Shown piece after piece: positions 6,854 through 15,231 of a stretch of DNA of 50,998 bases (the first letter of the stretch is position 1; each line of letters opens with the position of its first letter). Both the position numbers and the translations under genes were made by a program. Origin of the DNA: an uncultured Eubacteriales bacterium (GTDB lineage: Bacteria > Bacillota > Clostridia > Oscillospirales > Oscillospiraceae); NCBI GenBank assembly GCA_900549405.1, contig URNZ01000008.1, positions 1 to 50,998 on the forward strand, given 5' to 3'. The notes under the pieces are model-generated. The model had not been told where the DNA came from. It searched no databases and worked only from the letters and a program-made list of their open reading frames with translations.

Positions 6854-9178
6854 TTATCGGGTCAGGGTATTCTCGGTGGGCACCTCGTCCTGGGTCTGCT
6901 TGGCGGAGAAGTAATAGGACAGGATGTCGGCAGCCATGGCACCCAGCTCCGAGCCGCTGCCGCCGTGCTCCACCACGATGGCTATGGCGATCTCCGGCTT
7001 GTCATAGGGGGCGAAGCAGACGAACACGGCGTTGGACTCGGTCTGAGCGCTGATCTGGGCCGAGCCCGTCTTTGCACCCACCTTTACGCCGAGATTCTGG
7101 AAATAGCGGCTCACCGAGCCGTCGGAGGTCAGGGCCAGCATACCGGCCTTCACCGCCTCCAGATTTTTGGGCTGGATGTCGATGGTGCTGAGCACCTGGG
7201 GCTGGTAGCTGTACTCCACGCTGGTGAAGTCGCTGGCTTTCACCTCTTTCAGCAGGTGGGTGGAGTAGCGGGTGCCCCCGTTGACCAGGGTGGCGATATA
7301 GTTGGCCAGCTGGATGGGGGTGAAGGCGCTGTTCTCCTGGCCGATGGCCACGGACAGGGTGTTGCCGTCGTACCACTTCTGGCCCAGGGATTCGGTATAC
7401 TCCCGGCTGGCCATGACGCCGGAGCGCTCGGTCAGCTCGATGCCTGTCTTCTGACCCAGGCCGAAGCGGGTGGCGTAGTCCACCAGCCGGTCGATGCCCA
7501 GGCGGCGGCCCACGTCGAAGAAGAAGTAGTTGCAGGAGACCTTGATGGCCTCGCTCACATTCACCAGACCGTGGGTGGTGCCGTGCTGGCGGTAGATCCA
7601 GCACTTGGGGGGCGTGCCGGGGTAATAGGTGTAGGCGCCCTTGTCGAGGATCTTGGTGGAGGGGGTGATGATGCCCTCCTCCAGTCCGGCGATGGCTGTG
7701 ACCATCTTGAAGGTAGAGCCGGGGGGGTAGGTGCCCAGAAGGGCCCGGTTAAACAGGGGGCGCAAAGGGTCAGAACCGTTTTTGGCAATGTCCTGGCCGT
7801 AAGCGGCCAGGCTGAAGGTGGGGTAGGAGGCGGAGGCCAGCACATCCCCGTTATTCACGTCCAAGATCACGCAGGCCGCGCCCTGGACCTCTTTACTGGC
7901 CAGCTTGGGGATGGAATTGGCCAGCACGTCCTCCACCGTCCCCTGCAGGTCCAGGTCGATGGTGAGGACCACGTTGTTTCCCGGTTTTGGGTCGGTGAGC
8001 CAGGTCTCGGACACCACTTTGCCGCTGGTGTTCCGCTCCAGGGCCCGCACGCCGGAGGAGCCCCGGAGATAGTTCTCAAAGGCCCGCTCCGCCCCCTCCT
8101 TGCCCACGGTGTCGTTCATCTGATAGTCGGGCTCCCCGTCCCCGTCGATGTCCGCCGTCTTATAGTAGGACGTCCACTCATCCGGGTCGATGGCGGCCAC
8201 CCGGCCCAGGAGGTGGGCGGCGTAGGTGGTGTGATACTGGCGGGTGGTGGTGGCCTCGATGGACACGCCGGGGATGGACAGCTCTTTCACCCGGGAGATG
8301 AAGTCGATGTTCACGTCGGCGGCAAAGCGATAGGCCGTCTGGTTCACGCCCTTGGTGCGCAGCAGCTGTTCATACAGTACCCCAGCCGCGTCCCGCACAT
8401 GGTCCTGCCCCAGGCCGCCCAGGTCCAGCTGGGACAGGGCGGTGGTCTGGTTGGCGCTCTGGCCTTCCTCCGGCTGCTCGGCCAGGTCGAAGTACAGGCA
8501 CAGGCGGCCCAGCAGCTGCTCCGCCGTGGGCAGAGAGGTGTCCTCCTCTTTTTCCTGGGGGGCGGACTGATCGGATGCGCTGTTCCCGCCGGAGAAGATC
8601 GACTTGAGCTTGTCAAAAAAGCCCGGTTCTTTTTGGACGGTCTCCTCGTCAGAGACGGGCTCCGGGTCTTTCGTCGGGTCCTGAATCCACTTCATCTTCA
8701 CGCACAGTTTGCCCAGGCGGGTGAGAGTGCGGGACTGGGTGCCGTCCTCATTGTCGGTGAGGGCGTAATAGGGGTTGTCGGTGGTGAAGGTGAAGGGGGC
8801 CTCGTGGGAGATGGGCAGGGTGTCCTCCCACTGAGTGCCCGTGGCCCGGGCCACCTGGAGCAGGGAGAGAATGGCATCATTGCGCTCCTGGGCCTTGCCC
8901 ATAAGGGAGGTGTTCAGTTTCACCTGATACACCGCCTTGTCCGACACCAGCACCCGGCCGTTCCGGTCCAGGATCTGGCCCCGTCCGGCCTCCACGGTCT
9001 CGGTCTCGGCAATTTTATATTGGGATTGGCGGCGATAGGCCTCGCCGTTGTTGATCTGAAGGTCATACAGCACCGAGCCAAGCCCGGTGAGCAGCAGGGC
9101 CATGAGAACCACCACGGCCAGCACCCGCCGCTGAAATTGTTTGGTATCTATGAGGGGGCCTCCTTTCTGAGGCGGCAA
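6854..9178 (-). CDS. mrdA: Penicillin-binding protein 2 (elongation transpeptidase)
   Basis: A class B PBP that cross-links peptidoglycan during side-wall elongation with the MreCD complex encoded next to it. One membrane segment (VLAVVVLMALLLTGLG) is at the N-terminus. The pedestal region carries an acidic low-complexity insert (about 180-235). The transpeptidase motifs are STFK (about 487), SCN (about 549) and KTG (about 703). The end given uses the only standard upstream start, TTG at 9178, which lacks a Shine-Dalgarno. A strong AAAGGAGG lies inside the frame at 9166-9159 and points seven bases on to an ATA codon at 9151 (IDTKQFQRR), so the true start may be a rare AUA. Confidence 0.9.
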   Translation of the reverse strand: MPPQKGGPLIDTKQFQRRVLAVVVLMALLLTGLGSVLYDLQINNGEAYRRQSQYKIAETETVEAGRGQILDRNGRVLVSDKAVYQVKLNTSLMGKAQERNDAILSLLQVARATGTQWEDTLPISHEAPFTFTTDNPYYALTDNEDGTQSRTLTRLGKLCVKMKWIQDPTKDPEPVSDEETVQKEPGFFDKLKSIFSGGNSASDQSAPQEKEEDTSLPTAEQLLGRLCLYFDLAEQPEEGQSANQTTALSQLDLGGLGQDHVRDAAGVLYEQLLRTKGVNQTAYRFAADVNIDFISRVKELSIPGVSIEATTTRQYHTTYAAHLLGRVAAIDPDEWTSYYKTADIDGDGEPDYQMNDTVGKEGAERAFENYLRGSSGVRALERNTSGKVVSETWLTDPKPGNNVVLTIDLDLQGTVEDVLANSIPKLASKEVQGAACVILDVNNGDVLASASYPTFSLAAYGQDIAKNGSDPLRPLFNRALLGTYPPGSTFKMVTAIAGLEEGIITPSTKILDKGAYTYYPGTPPKCWIYRQHGTTHGLVNVSEAIKVSCNYFFFDVGRRLGIDRLVDYATRFGLGQKTGIELTERSGVMASREYTESLGQKWYDGNTLSVAIGQENSAFTPIQLANYIATLVNGGTRYSTHLLKEVKASDFTSVEYSYQPQVLSTIDIQPKNLEAVKAGMLALTSDGSVSRYFQNLGVKVGAKTGSAQISAQTESNAVFVCFAPYDKPEIAIAIVVEHGGSGSELGAMAADILSYYFSAKQTQDEVPTENTLTR
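9159..9166 (-). promoter_or_regulatory. Ribosome binding site pointing to an ATA codon
   Basis: AAAGGAGG on the minus strand is followed by CCCCCTC and then ATA at 9151-9149, in frame with mrdA. No ATG, GTG or TTG lies at a suitable distance, so this site decides the likely start of mrdA. Confidence 0.55.
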
Positions 9179-9202
9179 AAAAGAGAAAAGTTGCGGTTTA
9201 AA

Positions 9203-9529
9203 AGCCTTCCCCTGGGGGAAGGTGCCCCCGAAGGGGGCGGATGAGGGGAACGCCGAAGGATTTGAAGCTGTTGCGTGGGAATCCTCCAGTCATCGCCTGG
9301 CGGCGATGCCAGCCCCCTTTCACAAGGGGGCCTAATGGTGCGGTATATCAGCCCCCCTTGTTAAAGGGGGGAGGGCCGCGAAGCGGCGGGGGGATTCTGC
9401 CGGAGGCGCTCAATGGTCGCCAGCCTTCCCCTCATCCGTCACGGGCTTCGCCCGCGCCACCTTCCCCCGAGGGGAAGGCTTTTGGACGGGGGAACGGATT
9501 GCCGCGTTGCTTCGCTCCTCGCAATGACA
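9203..9529. repeat. Composite intergenic repeat cluster (families A, D and C)
   Basis: The gap between mrdA and mreD contains only short dispersed repeats. Family A (AGCCTTCCCC...GGATGAGGGG) is at 9203-9248 and, as a 59-bp unit with inverted ends AGCCTTCCCC/GGGGAAGGCT, at 9422-9480. Family D, made of C-tract/G-tract hairpins (CCCCCTTG-type arms), is at 9310-9397. Family C (GGATTGCCGCG...CGCAATGACA) is at 9494-9529. An apparent ORF here is a translation of the repeats. Confidence 0.75.
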
Positions 9530-9536
9530 ACAAAAA

Positions 9537-10049
9537 TTACGCCAGCTTATCCCCGCCCACTTTCCGATACACCGCCCGGAACAACAGGTAAATAAACGGC
9601 ATCCACACCAGGGACAGCAGGCACTCGGGGACGGCCACCTCCAGCAGGGCGGGCAGATCGCCCCGGTCAGAGATCAGGGCCCCGGCGATGCGCAGGCCGT
9701 CTAGCACGGCCAGCAGCCCCGCCCCGCACAGCATACAGCCGGGGAGGGACTGGGACAGCACATATTGGGACACACCGCCGATGGCGGCCCCGGCCAGGGT
9801 CATGCCCAGGACCGTGCCGCCCCAGCCCAGGGGATAGGACAGGGTCCACACCAGGCCCACCGCCAGGCCGAAGCCGCCCCCGGCCCCGGAGCCCTCCAGC
9901 ACGGCCACCGCCGTCAGCGCCAGGGGCAGCAGCATGGGCGTGACCCCGAACAGGGGGAACCGGGGCAGGATGCAGCTGTCCAGCAGCCACACGGGCAGCA
10001 GGGCCAGGGCATACACCGCCCACTTATGGATCAGGTCTTGTCTTGTCAT
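9537..10049 (-). CDS. mreD: Rod shape-determining protein MreD
   Basis: MreD is a polytopic inner-membrane component of the elongasome. The 170-residue product is almost wholly hydrophobic with about five membrane segments, begins MTRQDLIHKW, and contains the typical DSCILPRFPLFGVTPMLLPL segment. It follows mreC by 16 bp and precedes mrdA, the usual mreC-mreD-mrdA order. mreB is not in this window. Confidence 0.9.
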   Translation of the reverse strand: MTRQDLIHKWAVYALALLPVWLLDSCILPRFPLFGVTPMLLPLALTAVAVLEGSGAGGGFGLAVGLVWTLSYPLGWGGTVLGMTLAGAAIGGVSQYVLSQSLPGCMLCGAGLLAVLDGLRIAGALISDRGDLPALLEVAVPECLLSLVWMPFIYLLFRAVYRKVGGDKLA

Positions 10050-10065
10050 AATCTACTCCACGGGA

Positions 10066-10908
10066 TCATTCCACAATGTCAAAGTCCTTGATGACGAACA
10101 CTTCCACCAGGCTGTCCAGCTTCACGTCGGGCAGGACCACGGCGTAGCGGGTCATGCCGGAGGGGTCGGTGAACACGCCCTCCACCTGGCCCACCACCAG
10201 CCCGGAGGGGTACACGTCCCCCTTGCCGGAGGTGACCACCTCGTCCCCGGAGACCAGCTGGGCGTCCTCGGGCAGATAGCTCAGCTTCAGGCGGCCCTGG
10301 CTCATCAGGTCGAAGCTGCCCTCTAAGATCCCGGCGGAATAGGTGCGGGTGACGATGCCGCCCATCTCGATGTCGGTGTTCAGCACGGTGGACACGGTGG
10401 ACCAGTTCAGGCCCACCTGAGAGACCACGCCCACTAAAACCCCCGTCTCGGTGATGACGCAGTTGCCCACCGCCACTCCGGCGGCGGAGCCTTTGGACAG
10501 GGTGAGGGTAGACTCCCAATTAGAGGTGGAGCGGGTGGTCACCTGGGCGGACTCGAAGGTGAAGTCCCGGCGCTTGGCCTGGAGCTGGAGCAGCTGGCGC
10601 AGCTGTTCGTTCTCACGGCTGGCCTCCTCCCCCTGGCGGACCTGCTCCTCCAGCTGGCTCACTTTTACTTGCAGGTCGCTGAGCTGGTCGTGAAGCTCCT
10701 GATAGTGGAACACATAGGTATAGACGCCCTCCGCCCAGTCCATCACAGCGGACACGCCCCCCCGGATGGGGGAGGCCACTGTGTTCACCACGTTGGACAA
10801 CGGGTCGGTATTGCCCCCCAGCAGGGCCGAGCCCACGCCGATGAGGACAGACAGCAGCAGGGCGATGAGCACCAGCAGCAGTCCGTTTTGCCGGAAAAAG
10901 TTTTTCAC
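10066..10908 (-). CDS. mreC: Rod shape-determining protein MreC
   Basis: MreC scaffolds the elongation machinery outside the membrane. The GTG start at 10908 (VKNFFRQNG) follows AAAAGGAGCG, which lies in the last codons of maf; a longer frame to 11070 is an artefact overlapping maf. The 280 residues comprise one N-terminal membrane segment (LLLVLIALLLSVLIGVG), a coiled coil (about 65-105, LQVKVSQLEEQVRQGEE) and the C-terminal beta-barrel domain. It begins one base after the maf stop codon, suggesting translational coupling. Confidence 0.93.
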   Translation of the reverse strand: MKNFFRQNGLLLVLIALLLSVLIGVGSALLGGNTDPLSNVVNTVASPIRGGVSAVMDWAEGVYTYVFHYQELHDQLSDLQVKVSQLEEQVRQGEEASRENEQLRQLLQLQAKRRDFTFESAQVTTRSTSNWESTLTLSKGSAAGVAVGNCVITETGVLVGVVSQVGLNWSTVSTVLNTDIEMGGIVTRTYSAGILEGSFDLMSQGRLKLSYLPEDAQLVSGDEVVTSGKGDVYPSGLVVGQVEGVFTDPSGMTRYAVVLPDVKLDSLVEVFVIKDFDIVE

Positions 10909-10909
10909 T

Positions 10910-11515
10910 TTATCGCTCCTTTTCGGCGCACTTCTGGGCGCAATGGGCCAGGGCGTCCTCCCCCACCTGAGCCAGCATCCGGCCCAGGCGGCAGATGGGC
11001 AGCCCCACCACGTTGAAATAGTCCCCCCGGATGCCCTCCACCAGCAGGGCGCCGCAGCCCTGAATGCCATAGCTGCCCGCCTTGTCCATGGGCTCTCCGG
11101 TCTGGATATACAGGTCGATCTCCCGCTGTGTCAGGGGGCGGAAGCGGACCTGGGTGGCCTCGTGCTCCACCAGCAGGGTCTTCCCCCGCTTTACGGCCAC
11201 GCCGGTGTAGACGGTGTGCTCCCTGCCGGACAGGGCGGAGAGCATCTCTGCCGCGTGGGCCTTATCTCGGGGCTTGCCTAAGACGACCCCGTCGATGGCC
11301 ACCACCGTGTCGGCGGCCACCACCACGTCGTCCGCCTCGGCCTCGGCGGAGACCTCCAGGGCCTTCTGCCGGGCCAGCTCCTCCACCAGCTGGGCGGGGG
11401 TCAGCTCCGGGTGGGGCAGCTCCTCCCCCTTGGCGGGCCGGACGGTGAAGGAAAATCCCATCTGCCCCAGCAGCTCCCGCCGCCGGGGGGACTGGGACGC
11501 CAGTATCATTGCCAT
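10910..11515 (-). CDS. maf: Maf-family nucleoside triphosphate pyrophosphatase
   Basis: Maf proteins hydrolyse dTTP/UTP or modified nucleotides to monophosphates and are linked to septum inhibition and nucleotide-pool cleaning. The 201-residue product has the opening ILASQSPRRRELL, the catalytic VVAADTVVAIDG, and KAGSYGIQG. It lies between dut and mreC. Next to dut it makes a small nucleotide-sanitation pair ahead of the mre genes. Confidence 0.93.
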   Translation of the reverse strand: MAMILASQSPRRRELLGQMGFSFTVRPAKGEELPHPELTPAQLVEELARQKALEVSAEAEADDVVVAADTVVAIDGVVLGKPRDKAHAAEMLSALSGREHTVYTGVAVKRGKTLLVEHEATQVRFRPLTQREIDLYIQTGEPMDKAGSYGIQGCGALLVEGIRGDYFNVVGLPICRLGRMLAQVGEDALAHCAQKCAEKER

Positions 11516-11533
11516 GCTGTCACCTCGTTCGTC

Positions 11534-11983
11534 TCACGCGCCGGTGGAGCCGAAGCCGCCGGCACCCCGGGCGGTCTCGTCCAGCTCGTCCACCAGCTCC
11601 ACCTGGGCCTGGATCACCGGGGCGATCATCAGCTGGGCGATGCGGTCGGCGGGCTGGATGACATAGTCCTCCTTGCCGGAGTTCTGCAGGCCCACCATGA
11701 TCTCCCCCCGATAGTCGCTGTCGATGACGCCCACGCAGTTGGCGGGGGCCACGCCGTGCTTCACCCCCAGGCCGCTGCGGGCATACACCAGGGCCACATA
11801 GTCGGCACTGGGCAGAGCGATGGCGATGCCCGTGGGGATCATCCGCCGCTCCCCGGCGGGAATGGTCACCGCCGCGTCCATGCAGGCGTGCAGGTCCATG
11901 GCCGCCGCCCCGGCGCTGGCATAAAAGGGCGCGGGTATCTCCTGCCCGATCTTGGGAGAAAGGGCCTTGATCTTCAGTTTCAT
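11534..11983 (-). CDS. dut: Deoxyuridine 5'-triphosphate nucleotidohydrolase (dUTPase)
   Basis: Trimeric dUTPase converts dUTP to dUMP, preventing uracil incorporation and supplying dTMP synthesis. All five motifs are visible in 149 residues: AAAMDLHA (motif 1), ARSGLGVK (2), GVIDSDYRGEI (3), RIAQLMI (4) and the glycine-rich C-terminal arm GAGGFGSTG (5). The start follows GCGAGGACAACGAC. It is the first gene of the leftward dut-maf-mreC-mreD-mrdA-mrp-nadE cluster. Confidence 0.95.
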   Translation of the reverse strand: MKLKIKALSPKIGQEIPAPFYASAGAAAMDLHACMDAAVTIPAGERRMIPTGIAIALPSADYVALVYARSGLGVKHGVAPANCVGVIDSDYRGEIMVGLQNSGKEDYVIQPADRIAQLMIAPVIQAQVELVDELDETARGAGGFGSTGA

Positions 11984-12014
11984 GTCGTTGTCCTCGCTTT
12001 GATTTTGTAAAATT

Positions 12015-12120
12015 GCCTCCCCCCTCCCAGGGGGACGGTGCCCCGAAGGGGCGGATGAGGGTGAGTATCGGTGGTGCGCCGGTCATCGCGGGCGGACACA
12101 GAGGTCCGCCCCTACGGCGT
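12015..12120. repeat. Dispersed repeats, families A and B
   Basis: A family A copy (CTCCCAGGGGGACGGTGC ending GGATGAGG) is at about 12015-12063 and a family B copy (GGGCGGACACAGAGG / CCGCCCCTACGG) at 12088-12120. They fill the gap between dut and the U32 gene. Confidence 0.75.
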
Positions 12121-12142
12121 TGAACGGAAATTTACCCGGTTC

Positions 12143-14227
12143 TCACTCCACATCCCGGTAATACAGGCCCCGGGTGTAGTCCCCGGGCTGCCAGCCCCGC
12201 TGGCCCTGATAGCGGCGGAGGATGCGCACGCAGTCCTCCGGGCTCTCGGTGGTGAACATCAGCCGGGCGCCCCACAGCCCCAGACGGGCATAGTCGGCGG
12301 CCTTGTCCGCCAGGAACAGGGTCTTGGCGTTCAGAATTTCGTTCCGGCAGCCCCAGGCCTTGACCACGGGGAAGCGGGCCCCCTTCCGGTCCACCAGGCG
12401 CAGGCCGTCGCCGCACACGTGCTGACCGGCGTGGTTATAGACGATGCAGTTTTCCGTGATCATCAGGGGCAGGCGGCCATAGGCGATCAGCTCCATGGGC
12501 ACCGCCTTGGACAGGTCCCGGATCTGGGCCAGCTTCAGCTCGAAGGAGGCGGTACACCCGGCAAAGCCCAGGCGCTTCAGCTCCTTCAGGCTCTGGCTGT
12601 TGTACACCCCCAGGCCATAGTCGCCCCAGACAGTAAAGCCCTGCTCCATGGCCTGCTCTGCCACGCCCAAAGTCCCGGCCATGGCGATGCTCACGCCCTG
12701 CTCTTTCAGGGCGGCCAGCTGACCGGCCAGCTTGTCCCGCTCCCGGTCCCAGCACACCCGGGGCAGCAGTACGGCGGGCTCCACGCCGGCCTTTTGGCAG
12801 CGCTCTGCCAGCTCCGGGTGGGCCGCCCCCACGTCGGCGGGGAGATAGATCCGGGCGGGCCCGGCTTGCAGCAGCTGGTCTGTCACCTGGTCCGCGTCAC
12901 TGACGGACAGGGTGAGACAGGGGGGCTGCTTGGGGTTTTCATACCGCACTCCGGTGTGGAAGGGCAGGGTCCGCCGCTCCGGCGGGGCCACCCGCTGCTG
13001 GCTGAGGGCGGCCAGGGCCTGGCGGCGCAGGTCGTTCAGGGCGGACAGGGGGAGGGACAGGCCCTCCTCCACCCGGGCGGCGGTCATCTCGCAGGAGAAG
13101 GGGGTGCCGCCGGTGCGGGAGAGCTGGCCCTCCACCTTCTCCCGGGTGAGGGGCACGTTCCGGGCCGGCTCGGGCACCGGGCCCTCCACCCGGGCCACGT
13201 GGCCCTCCCGGTCCTCCACCGCCACTTGGGCGGGCTGGTCCGGGCGGATCATGGCGTACATACGCACAGGCTCCTTCCGGTTCTCCCCATTCTCATAGGT
13301 GGCACGGGCCTGGGCATACAGCTCCCGGGGCTCTTTCCCCTCCTGGCGCACGCCGAACATGTCCGGGCCCTTCTGGTCCAGGTAATAGCCCTGGGTAAAG
13401 CCCTGGCGGGAGAAGGCCTGCTCCAGCTGCTCCAGCTCCTCCGGCGTGGGCTCCCGGTTTTCCCGCAGGGCCCGGGAGTAGATGCCGGTGACGATGGCCA
13501 CATACTCGGGCCGCTTCATCCGGCCCTCCAGCTTTAAGCAGGCCACGCCCATGTCCTGCAATTCCTTCAGGTATCCCGCCAGAGAGGCGTCCTTCAGGGA
13601 CAGGGGATAGCTGTCCGCCCGGTTGCCCCAGCCATATTTCAGGCGGCAGGGCTGGGCGCACAGGCCCCGGTTGCCGCTGCGCCCCCCGATGACGGAGGAG
13701 AAGAAGCACTGGCCGGAGTAGCACATACACAGGGCCCCGTGGCCGAATACCTCGATCTCGATGGGGGAGCGCTGGCAGATGTATTCGATCTGGTCCCGGG
13801 ACAGCTCCCGGGACAGGACCACCCGGCTGGCCCCCAGGTCGGCGCACCGCTTCACCCCGTCTAAGGAGTGGATGGTCAGCTGGGTGGAGGCGTGGATGGG
13901 CAGGTCGGGGACCGTCTGGCGCAGCATACGCATCACGCCCAGGTCCTGGACGATCACCGCGTCCACGCCGATGGCGCTGGCGTGGGCGGCAACTTCCGCG
14001 GCCCCGGCCAGCTCCCGGTCCGTGAGCAGGGTGTTCAGGGTCAGGTGGACCTTGCACCCCCGCAGGTGGCAATAAGAAACCGCCGCCGCAGCCTCCTCAG
14101 CCGAGAAGTTTTTCGCGTTGCGGCGGGCGTTGAAATCTCCATATCCAAAATAGACCGCGTCCGCTCCGTTTTGAACGGCGGCGGTGATCGACTCCATGGA
14201 GCCGGCAGGGGCTAATAGCTCCAGCAT
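12143..14227 (-). CDS. U32 family peptidase / RNA hydroxylation-type protein
   Basis: Members of this family (RlhA, TrhP) hydroxylate rRNA or tRNA bases; others are annotated as collagenase-like peptidases. The 694-residue protein starts MLELLAPAGSMES behind GGGGAGGAAC at 14227 (a longer frame to 14281 lacks a ribosome binding site). The N-terminal U32 core has the Cys-bearing signature GNRGLCAQPCR, and the length fits the RlhA-like form with a middle DUF3656-type domain and C-terminal extension. It lies directly behind zapA. The exact substrate cannot be read from sequence. Confidence 0.85.
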   Translation of the reverse strand: MLELLAPAGSMESITAAVQNGADAVYFGYGDFNARRNAKNFSAEEAAAAVSYCHLRGCKVHLTLNTLLTDRELAGAAEVAAHASAIGVDAVIVQDLGVMRMLRQTVPDLPIHASTQLTIHSLDGVKRCADLGASRVVLSRELSRDQIEYICQRSPIEIEVFGHGALCMCYSGQCFFSSVIGGRSGNRGLCAQPCRLKYGWGNRADSYPLSLKDASLAGYLKELQDMGVACLKLEGRMKRPEYVAIVTGIYSRALRENREPTPEELEQLEQAFSRQGFTQGYYLDQKGPDMFGVRQEGKEPRELYAQARATYENGENRKEPVRMYAMIRPDQPAQVAVEDREGHVARVEGPVPEPARNVPLTREKVEGQLSRTGGTPFSCEMTAARVEEGLSLPLSALNDLRRQALAALSQQRVAPPERRTLPFHTGVRYENPKQPPCLTLSVSDADQVTDQLLQAGPARIYLPADVGAAHPELAERCQKAGVEPAVLLPRVCWDRERDKLAGQLAALKEQGVSIAMAGTLGVAEQAMEQGFTVWGDYGLGVYNSQSLKELKRLGFAGCTASFELKLAQIRDLSKAVPMELIAYGRLPLMITENCIVYNHAGQHVCGDGLRLVDRKGARFPVVKAWGCRNEILNAKTLFLADKAADYARLGLWGARLMFTTESPEDCVRILRRYQGQRGWQPGDYTRGLYYRDVE

Positions 14228-14303
14228 GTTTTTTGTTCCTCCCCGGGGCCGTTTTGGGCATACCAGTCCCTTTCCGGCCATGCCCGGCCCGTGTTTTCCC
14301 GGC

Positions 14304-14615
14304 TTACTTCCGGTTTTGCAGCTTGAAAATCTCCCGCTTGGCCTCAGACAGCTCCATCTTCAGCTGGTTGACCTCCTCCAGATTGTCCTTGATCTGGCGG
14401 CGCAGATTCTCCGCCGCGTCCTGCTCCCGGAAGTATTGGTCGGCGATGTTCATGGCCGCCAGCACGGCGGCGTCCGCCTGAGAGATGCGGCTGTTGGCGA
14501 TCTCCCGCAGCTGCTGGTCCACGTGGGCGGCGCACTTGCGCACATAGTTCTCGTCCTCCACGGCCACCATGGTATAGTCCCGGTCAGCGATGGTCACGAC
14601 CACTTTATTTTTCAT
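14304..14615 (-). CDS. zapA: Cell division protein ZapA
   Basis: ZapA bundles FtsZ protofilaments at the Z ring. The 103-residue product starts MKNKVVVTIADRDY after AGGGAGGGAAACC and ends with a coiled coil (about 60-100) dense in Glu, Leu and Lys (NLEEVNQLKMELSEAKREI). Length and layout match ZapA: a beta-strand head followed by a helix. A longer frame to 14771 runs across the promoter and is rejected. It probably shares a transcript with the U32 gene. Confidence 0.85.
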   Translation of the reverse strand: MKNKVVVTIADRDYTMVAVEDENYVRKCAAHVDQQLREIANSRISQADAAVLAAMNIADQYFREQDAAENLRRQIKDNLEEVNQLKMELSEAKREIFKLQNRK

Positions 14616-14653
14616 CAGGTTTCCCTCCCTGTCAGATATCCTCGTTTCGCGGG

Positions 14654-14685
14654 GGCAAATTTGCCCAACTTTACCCCATATTATA
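14654..14685 (-). promoter_or_regulatory. zapA promoter -10 and 5'UTR palindrome
   Basis: On the minus strand a consensus TATAAT (14685-14680) is preceded by a weak TTTTCA -35. The transcript would open near a perfect 14-bp palindrome, GGGCAAATTTGCCC (14654-14667), which could be a hairpin or an operator. Confidence 0.5.
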
Positions 14686-14781
14686 GCACAGGCAGACGGG
14701 TTTGAAAAATAAAATATCCATGAATTTTTCCGCCTGTTTTTCCGGCGGCGGCCCGCCCCAAAACAGGCCAATAATAATGCT

Positions 14782-14810
14782 TGTGTTTTTCCAGAAAATC
14801 GAATAAAATA
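14782..14810 (+). promoter_or_regulatory. Promoter of asp23-fakA
   Basis: A -35 TTGTGT (14782-14787) and -10 TAAAAT (14805-14810) are spaced by 17 bp, about 55 bp upstream of the Asp23-family start. Confidence 0.7.
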
Positions 14811-14864
14811 TAAGCTGTATATCTGTGATGTTTCCCATCCTCAGCGAAAGGAAGGTATCGACCT

Positions 14865-15212
14865 ATGAAACTGCAAAACGATCTGGGCGAGATCCGCATC
14901 AGCAGCGAGGTGTTCACCGCCGTCACCGGCAGCGCCGCCACCAACTGCTATGGCGTGAAGGGCATGGCGGTCCGCTCCACCACCGACGGGCTGGTCCATC
15001 TTCTCAAGCGGGAATCCATGGCCAAGGGCGTGAAGGTCTATTATAACGACGACGGCACCGTGGCCATCGAGCTGCACATCATCGTGGAAAACGGCGTGAA
15101 CCTGACGGCTGTGTGCCACTCCATCATGAGCCAGGTCCGCTATGTGGTCAGCAGCACCACCGGGGTGGATGTGTCCACGGTGGACGTATACGTGGACTCC
15201 ATGCGGTTTTGA
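14865..15212 (+). CDS. Asp23/Gls24 family envelope stress protein
   Basis: Small cytoplasmic, membrane-associated family linked to envelope stress and lipid metabolism in Firmicutes. The 115-residue protein has the characteristic EIRISSEVFTAVTGSAA opening and GVKGMAVRST, then a beta-rich core. It starts after GAAAGGAAGG and precedes the fatty-acid kinase-like gene by 19 bp, the widely conserved yloU-yloV arrangement. No membrane segment is present. Confidence 0.9.
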   Translation: MKLQNDLGEIRISSEVFTAVTGSAATNCYGVKGMAVRSTTDGLVHLLKRESMAKGVKVYYNDDGTVAIELHIIVENGVNLTAVCHSIMSQVRYVVSSTTGVDVSTVDVYVDSMRF

Positions 15213-15231
15213 TCATCCGTAGAAAGGAACA

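Noticed and set aside
6824..9244. 806-codon plus-strand frame opposite mrdA
   Set aside because: Antisense shadow of a well-supported PBP2 gene; no ribosome binding site and low-complexity product.
9241..9591. 116-codon frame across the mrdA-mreD gap
   Set aside because: It is a translation of stacked dispersed repeats and runs into mreD antisense.
10909..11070. Longer N-terminus for MreC
   Set aside because: It overlaps maf out of frame; GTG 10908 has the ribosome binding site and gives the normal membrane helix.
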